From positions 1-16,403 of the forward strand of contig DEIK01000030.1 in the NCBI GenBank assembly GCA_002352425.1: a stretch of DNA of 16,403 nucleotides, read 5' to 3'. Position numbers and translations under genes: made by a program. Shown in pieces: positions 14,308 to 16,403 of this stretch (its first letter is position 1; each line of letters begins with the position of its first letter). The notes under the pieces are model-generated. The model saw only the letters and a list, made by a program, of their open reading frames with translations. It was not told the origin of the DNA and did no database searches. Source of the DNA: Rhodobacteraceae bacterium UBA2776 (GTDB lineage: Bacteria; Pseudomonadota; Alphaproteobacteria; Rhodobacterales; Rhodobacteraceae).

Positions 14308-15087
14308 TTACATGGTGGCGTTGACCTCGCCTCCATCCAGCAAAATGTTCTGGCCCACAATGAAGCCAGCATGTTGCGAACACAGGAACGCACAGGCTGC
14401 GCCAAATTCACCAGAGGTGCCGTAGCGCCTGGCGGGAATATTGGCGGTGGCCTCCTCCAAGGCATCTTCAAAGCTCATTCCGGATTCTTCGGCCCGTTTA
14501 TGCGCCAATGACAACCCGCGATCCGTGGCGTGCATGCCGGGCTGCAAGTTGTTGATGGTCACGCCAGATCCGGCGACTTGGCGCGACGTGCCAGCCACAT
14601 ATCCGGTTAGCCCTGCACGGGCAGTGTTGGACAGGCCCAGCACGGCGATCGGCGCTTTGACCGATTTGCTGGTGATGTTGACAATGCGGCCCCACCCCTT
14701 GGCCATCATGGCGGGCAGCACCGCTTTCATCAACGTGATGGGTGTCAGCATATTGGCATCCAACGCCTTGATGAAATCCTCGCGGTCCCAGTCCGACCAG
14801 ATACCGGGGGGCGGCCCCCCCGCATTGTTCACCAGAATATCAATATCGCCAGCGGCGGCCAGAACTTCGGCCTGTCCTTCGGCCGAGGTGATGTCGGCGG
14901 CCACAGCAATGACATCAACCCCGTAAGTTGCACGGATCGCTTCGGCCGTTTGCTCAAGCGGGCCTTTGGTGCGGGCGTTCAACACCAGATTAACACCCTC
15001 GGCAGCCAATGCTTCGGCACAACCACGCCCCAACCCCTTGGAGGATGCGCATACCAGCGCCCGTTTACCCGAAATTCCCATATCCAT
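14308..15087 (-). CDS. SDR-family protein lacking the catalytic Tyr/Lys
   Basis: A 259-residue member of the short-chain dehydrogenase superfamily, most like 3-oxoacyl-ACP reductase homologues. The cofactor motif reads ASSKGLG at residues 14-20, Asp65 and NNAG (87-90) are present, and Asn112 fits the structural Asn. Thr139/Ser140 fit the catalytic Ser, but the YxxxK pair is absent. By alignment the Tyr is Leu152 and the Lys Ala156 (LGLSNTARAGL, 150-160). I recall a subgroup of SDRs with this LSNxxRAG pattern, whose chemistry is unclear. The C-terminus IVGQNILLDGGEVNATM is typical of the family. The ATG at 15087 has GGGAGAG about seven bases upstream. It is the first gene of a likely SDR-arsM unit. 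Confidence 0.9.
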   Translation of the reverse strand: MDMGISGKRALVCASSKGLGRGCAEALAAEGVNLVLNARTKGPLEQTAEAIRATYGVDVIAVAADITSAEGQAEVLAAAGDIDILVNNAGGPPPGIWSDWDREDFIKALDANMLTPITLMKAVLPAMMAKGWGRIVNITSKSVKAPIAVLGLSNTARAGLTGYVAGTSRQVAGSGVTINNLQPGMHATDRGLSLAHKRAEESGMSFEDALEEATANIPARRYGTSGEFGAACAFLCSQHAGFIVGQNILLDGGEVNATM

Positions 15088-15239
15088 CTAAAATCTCTCC
15101 CGTACAGTCGTTGTTTCCATTGGTGTGAGGGCCGCATTTGTCACATGGTCTGCCTGCAAATCAAGTGTGATGTCAGCCCGTTATGATCCGTGCATGCCGT
15201 ATATACCGCCAATCCCCTTAAGGATATCTCGCATTCATG

Positions 15240-15269
15240 TTGACGGGTCAGCCTGCGCTTCTCTATGTA
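15240..15269 (+). promoter_or_regulatory. Weak candidate promoter before the Hint gene
   Basis: TTGACG (15240-15245) is followed after 18 bases by TATGTA (15264-15269), 67 bases before the Hint gene ATG. On the other strand of the same 249-base divergent gap, TTGATT-17-ACAAAT could serve the SDR gene. Both are weak matches and I see no operator or riboswitch here. Confidence 0.2.
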
Positions 15270-15336
15270 CATTGTAGCTGGCGCTTTTGGCCCAGCAAGG
15301 TATTTAAATTTTCTGCCCGTGTTTGAAAGCCCTTGA

Positions 15337-16353
15337 ATGACCCAATCCAACCCCGACAAAAATGCGCCGATCCAATCCTTGCCGATTTATCTGGCAAACG
15401 ATTTTCGCGTCACGGATGGTGCCAACCTGGACGATGCCTTGTCCTTTGCCGATGAACTGGTGCTGGACGACACTTACAGTTTGGGCAAAGACGCCGCACA
15501 ATCCATGCTGGCAATGGCCCAAATTGATGACTCTGCATTTGTTGTGGCTGACGGATCTGGAGTTGGGACGGCGGGCAACCGATTGCAATTGGATTGCGTC
15601 ATCACCTTGATGGGCCGTGACAGCACCACGTTTGATGCGATTGTGCTGGTCGAACTGGACGCCGCAAAAGATGAAATTGAGAACATCTTTTTGTTTGCGT
15701 TGGCAGCGCTTAGCCCGCTGAGCAGTTATAGGTTGCTCGGTATTGATCCGACCAAAGCACGGGCGCGGATGGCCGAGGTTGCTTGCGTCAGTTTCACACG
15801 TGGCACCCGCATCGCCATGGCCAGCGGTCAGCAGTGCCCGATAGAAGATCTGCAAGTTGGCGACAAAGTTCTGAGCCGTGATGACGGCCCCCAGGTCGTG
15901 CGTTGGATTGGCCAAACCACCATGCGCGCTGTGGGTGACTTTGCGCCGATCCTGATCAGAAAAGGCACGTTGAACAATGAAAACGACCTGATCGTCAGCC
16001 CGAACCACCGTTTGTTTATCTATCAAAGGGTTGACGAAATGGGCGCCGGCCGCAGTGAGGTTTTGGTCAAGGCCAAACATCTGCTGAATGGCGACAGCGT
16101 CACCCGTGTCGAGGGTGGTTTTGTCGACTATTTCCAACTGCTGTTTGATGATCACCAGATCATTTTTGCAGAGGGCATTGCTGCCGAAAGTCTTTTGTTG
16201 GATCAGCGTACGACCCCCGCCCTGCCAGACGAGTTGGCCCGTGAAAAAGTCCCGATGCACACAAAACGCGCCCATGAGGATTTTGAAATCGACAACGACG
16301 ACACCAAGGACGGTGATATGGCCGAACGATTGCGTCGATCGTCCTCTACCTGA
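15337..16353 (+). CDS. Hint-domain protein (Hint_2-like)
   Basis: A 338-residue protein with an uncharacterised N-terminal part (1-149), a Hint (hedgehog/intein) domain starting at Cys150, and a short polar tail (302-338). The Hint blocks are CVSFTRGTRIAMASGQQCPI (150-169), then IEDLQVGDKVLSRDDGPQ and VVRWIG, SPNHRLFI (221-228, His224) and DHQIIFAEG with ESLL (272-287). Cys150 is the expected self-cleaving residue. No C-terminal His-Asn of inteins is seen, so cleavage rather than splicing is expected. Such proteins are frequent in Rhodobacterales and of unknown function. There is no Sec signal peptide. The ATG at 15337 has only GAAAG as ribosome site. A long antisense open frame here shows no family motifs. 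Confidence 0.85.
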   Translation: MTQSNPDKNAPIQSLPIYLANDFRVTDGANLDDALSFADELVLDDTYSLGKDAAQSMLAMAQIDDSAFVVADGSGVGTAGNRLQLDCVITLMGRDSTTFDAIVLVELDAAKDEIENIFLFALAALSPLSSYRLLGIDPTKARARMAEVACVSFTRGTRIAMASGQQCPIEDLQVGDKVLSRDDGPQVVRWIGQTTMRAVGDFAPILIRKGTLNNENDLIVSPNHRLFIYQRVDEMGAGRSEVLVKAKHLLNGDSVTRVEGGFVDYFQLLFDDHQIIFAEGIAAESLLLDQRTTPALPDELAREKVPMHTKRAHEDFEIDNDDTKDGDMAERLRRSSST

Positions 16354-16363
16354 GCGGACGTTA

Positions 16364-16395
16364 AGGAACACCGGCGCAAAGGGGCGTTCTTGTTT
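16364..16395 (+). terminator. Terminator-like hairpin after the Hint gene
   Basis: AGGAACACC (16364-16372) pairs with GGCGTTCTT (16383-16391) apart from one A-C mismatch and one G-T pair, over a 10-base loop. It is followed by GTTTG. It starts ten bases after the stop, which suits a rightward terminator. Confidence 0.45.
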
Positions 16396-16403
16396 GACAC
16401 AAT

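Noticed and set aside
15138..15176. TCACA ... TGTGA halves in the SDR-Hint gap as a CRP/FNR site.
   Set aside because: The spacing is far longer than the fixed spacing of CRP/FNR sites.
15304..16371. Long leftward open frame of 355 codons opposite the Hint gene.
   Set aside because: Its translation has no recognisable domain, while the rightward frame has clear Hint blocks; antisense frames are commonly open at this base composition.

Overview
The window looks like a chromosomal segment from an alphaproteobacterium of the Rhodobacterales (Roseobacter group). Three things point there: the neighbourhood surE-pcm-nlpD converging on tatA-tatB-tatC plus a DUF815-type ATPase, the sequence character of CvpA, PurF and the Tat proteins, and a Hint-domain protein of a kind common in that group. 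This placement comes from protein family resemblance and gene order, not from a 16S or whole-genome comparison. Coding density is high and no gene-free stretch exceeds about 250 bases. I see no tRNA, rRNA, CRISPR array, insertion sequence or phage gene.

Left part (1-5129, all rightward): the 3' part of radA (DNA repair; its start lies outside the window), cvpA and purF (a conserved neighbourhood; PurF is of the iron-sulfur type). Three accessory-looking genes follow: a long, uninterrupted pentapeptide-repeat protein whose C-terminus resembles Qnr proteins, a DUF1801 protein overlapping it by four bases, and a short-chain dehydrogenase-like protein with a degraded active site.

Centre (5282-10637): surE, pcm and nlpD run rightward and end at a terminator-like hairpin. 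Facing them is the leftward operon tatA-tatB-tatC-DUF815 ATPase, with 4-base overlaps between tatB/tatC and tatC/ATPase. NlpD has two LysM domains and an M23 domain that has lost metal ligands. TatB ends in a long Lys/Ala/Pro tail and TatC in a strongly acidic tail. Both tails should lie on the cytoplasmic side, which may be significant.

Right part (10848-16353): an exported ferredoxin-fold (ABM/Dabb-like) protein sits directly before a YafY-type HTH-WYL regulator, and clear inverted repeats lie upstream of each gene. Next come three leftward genes: an SDR lacking the Tyr/Lys catalytic pair, an arsenite methyltransferase (ArsM) with a C-terminal Cys-Cys, and an FbpC-like ABC ATPase with no permease beside it. 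Last is a rightward Hint-domain protein with its own terminator-like hairpin.

I did not find a clear new multigene system. The observations most worth testing are the oppositely charged TatB/TatC tails, the Qnr-like pentapeptide protein, the exported protein/WYL regulator pair with its dyads, the SDR-ArsM pair with a perfect palindrome between them, and the Hint protein.
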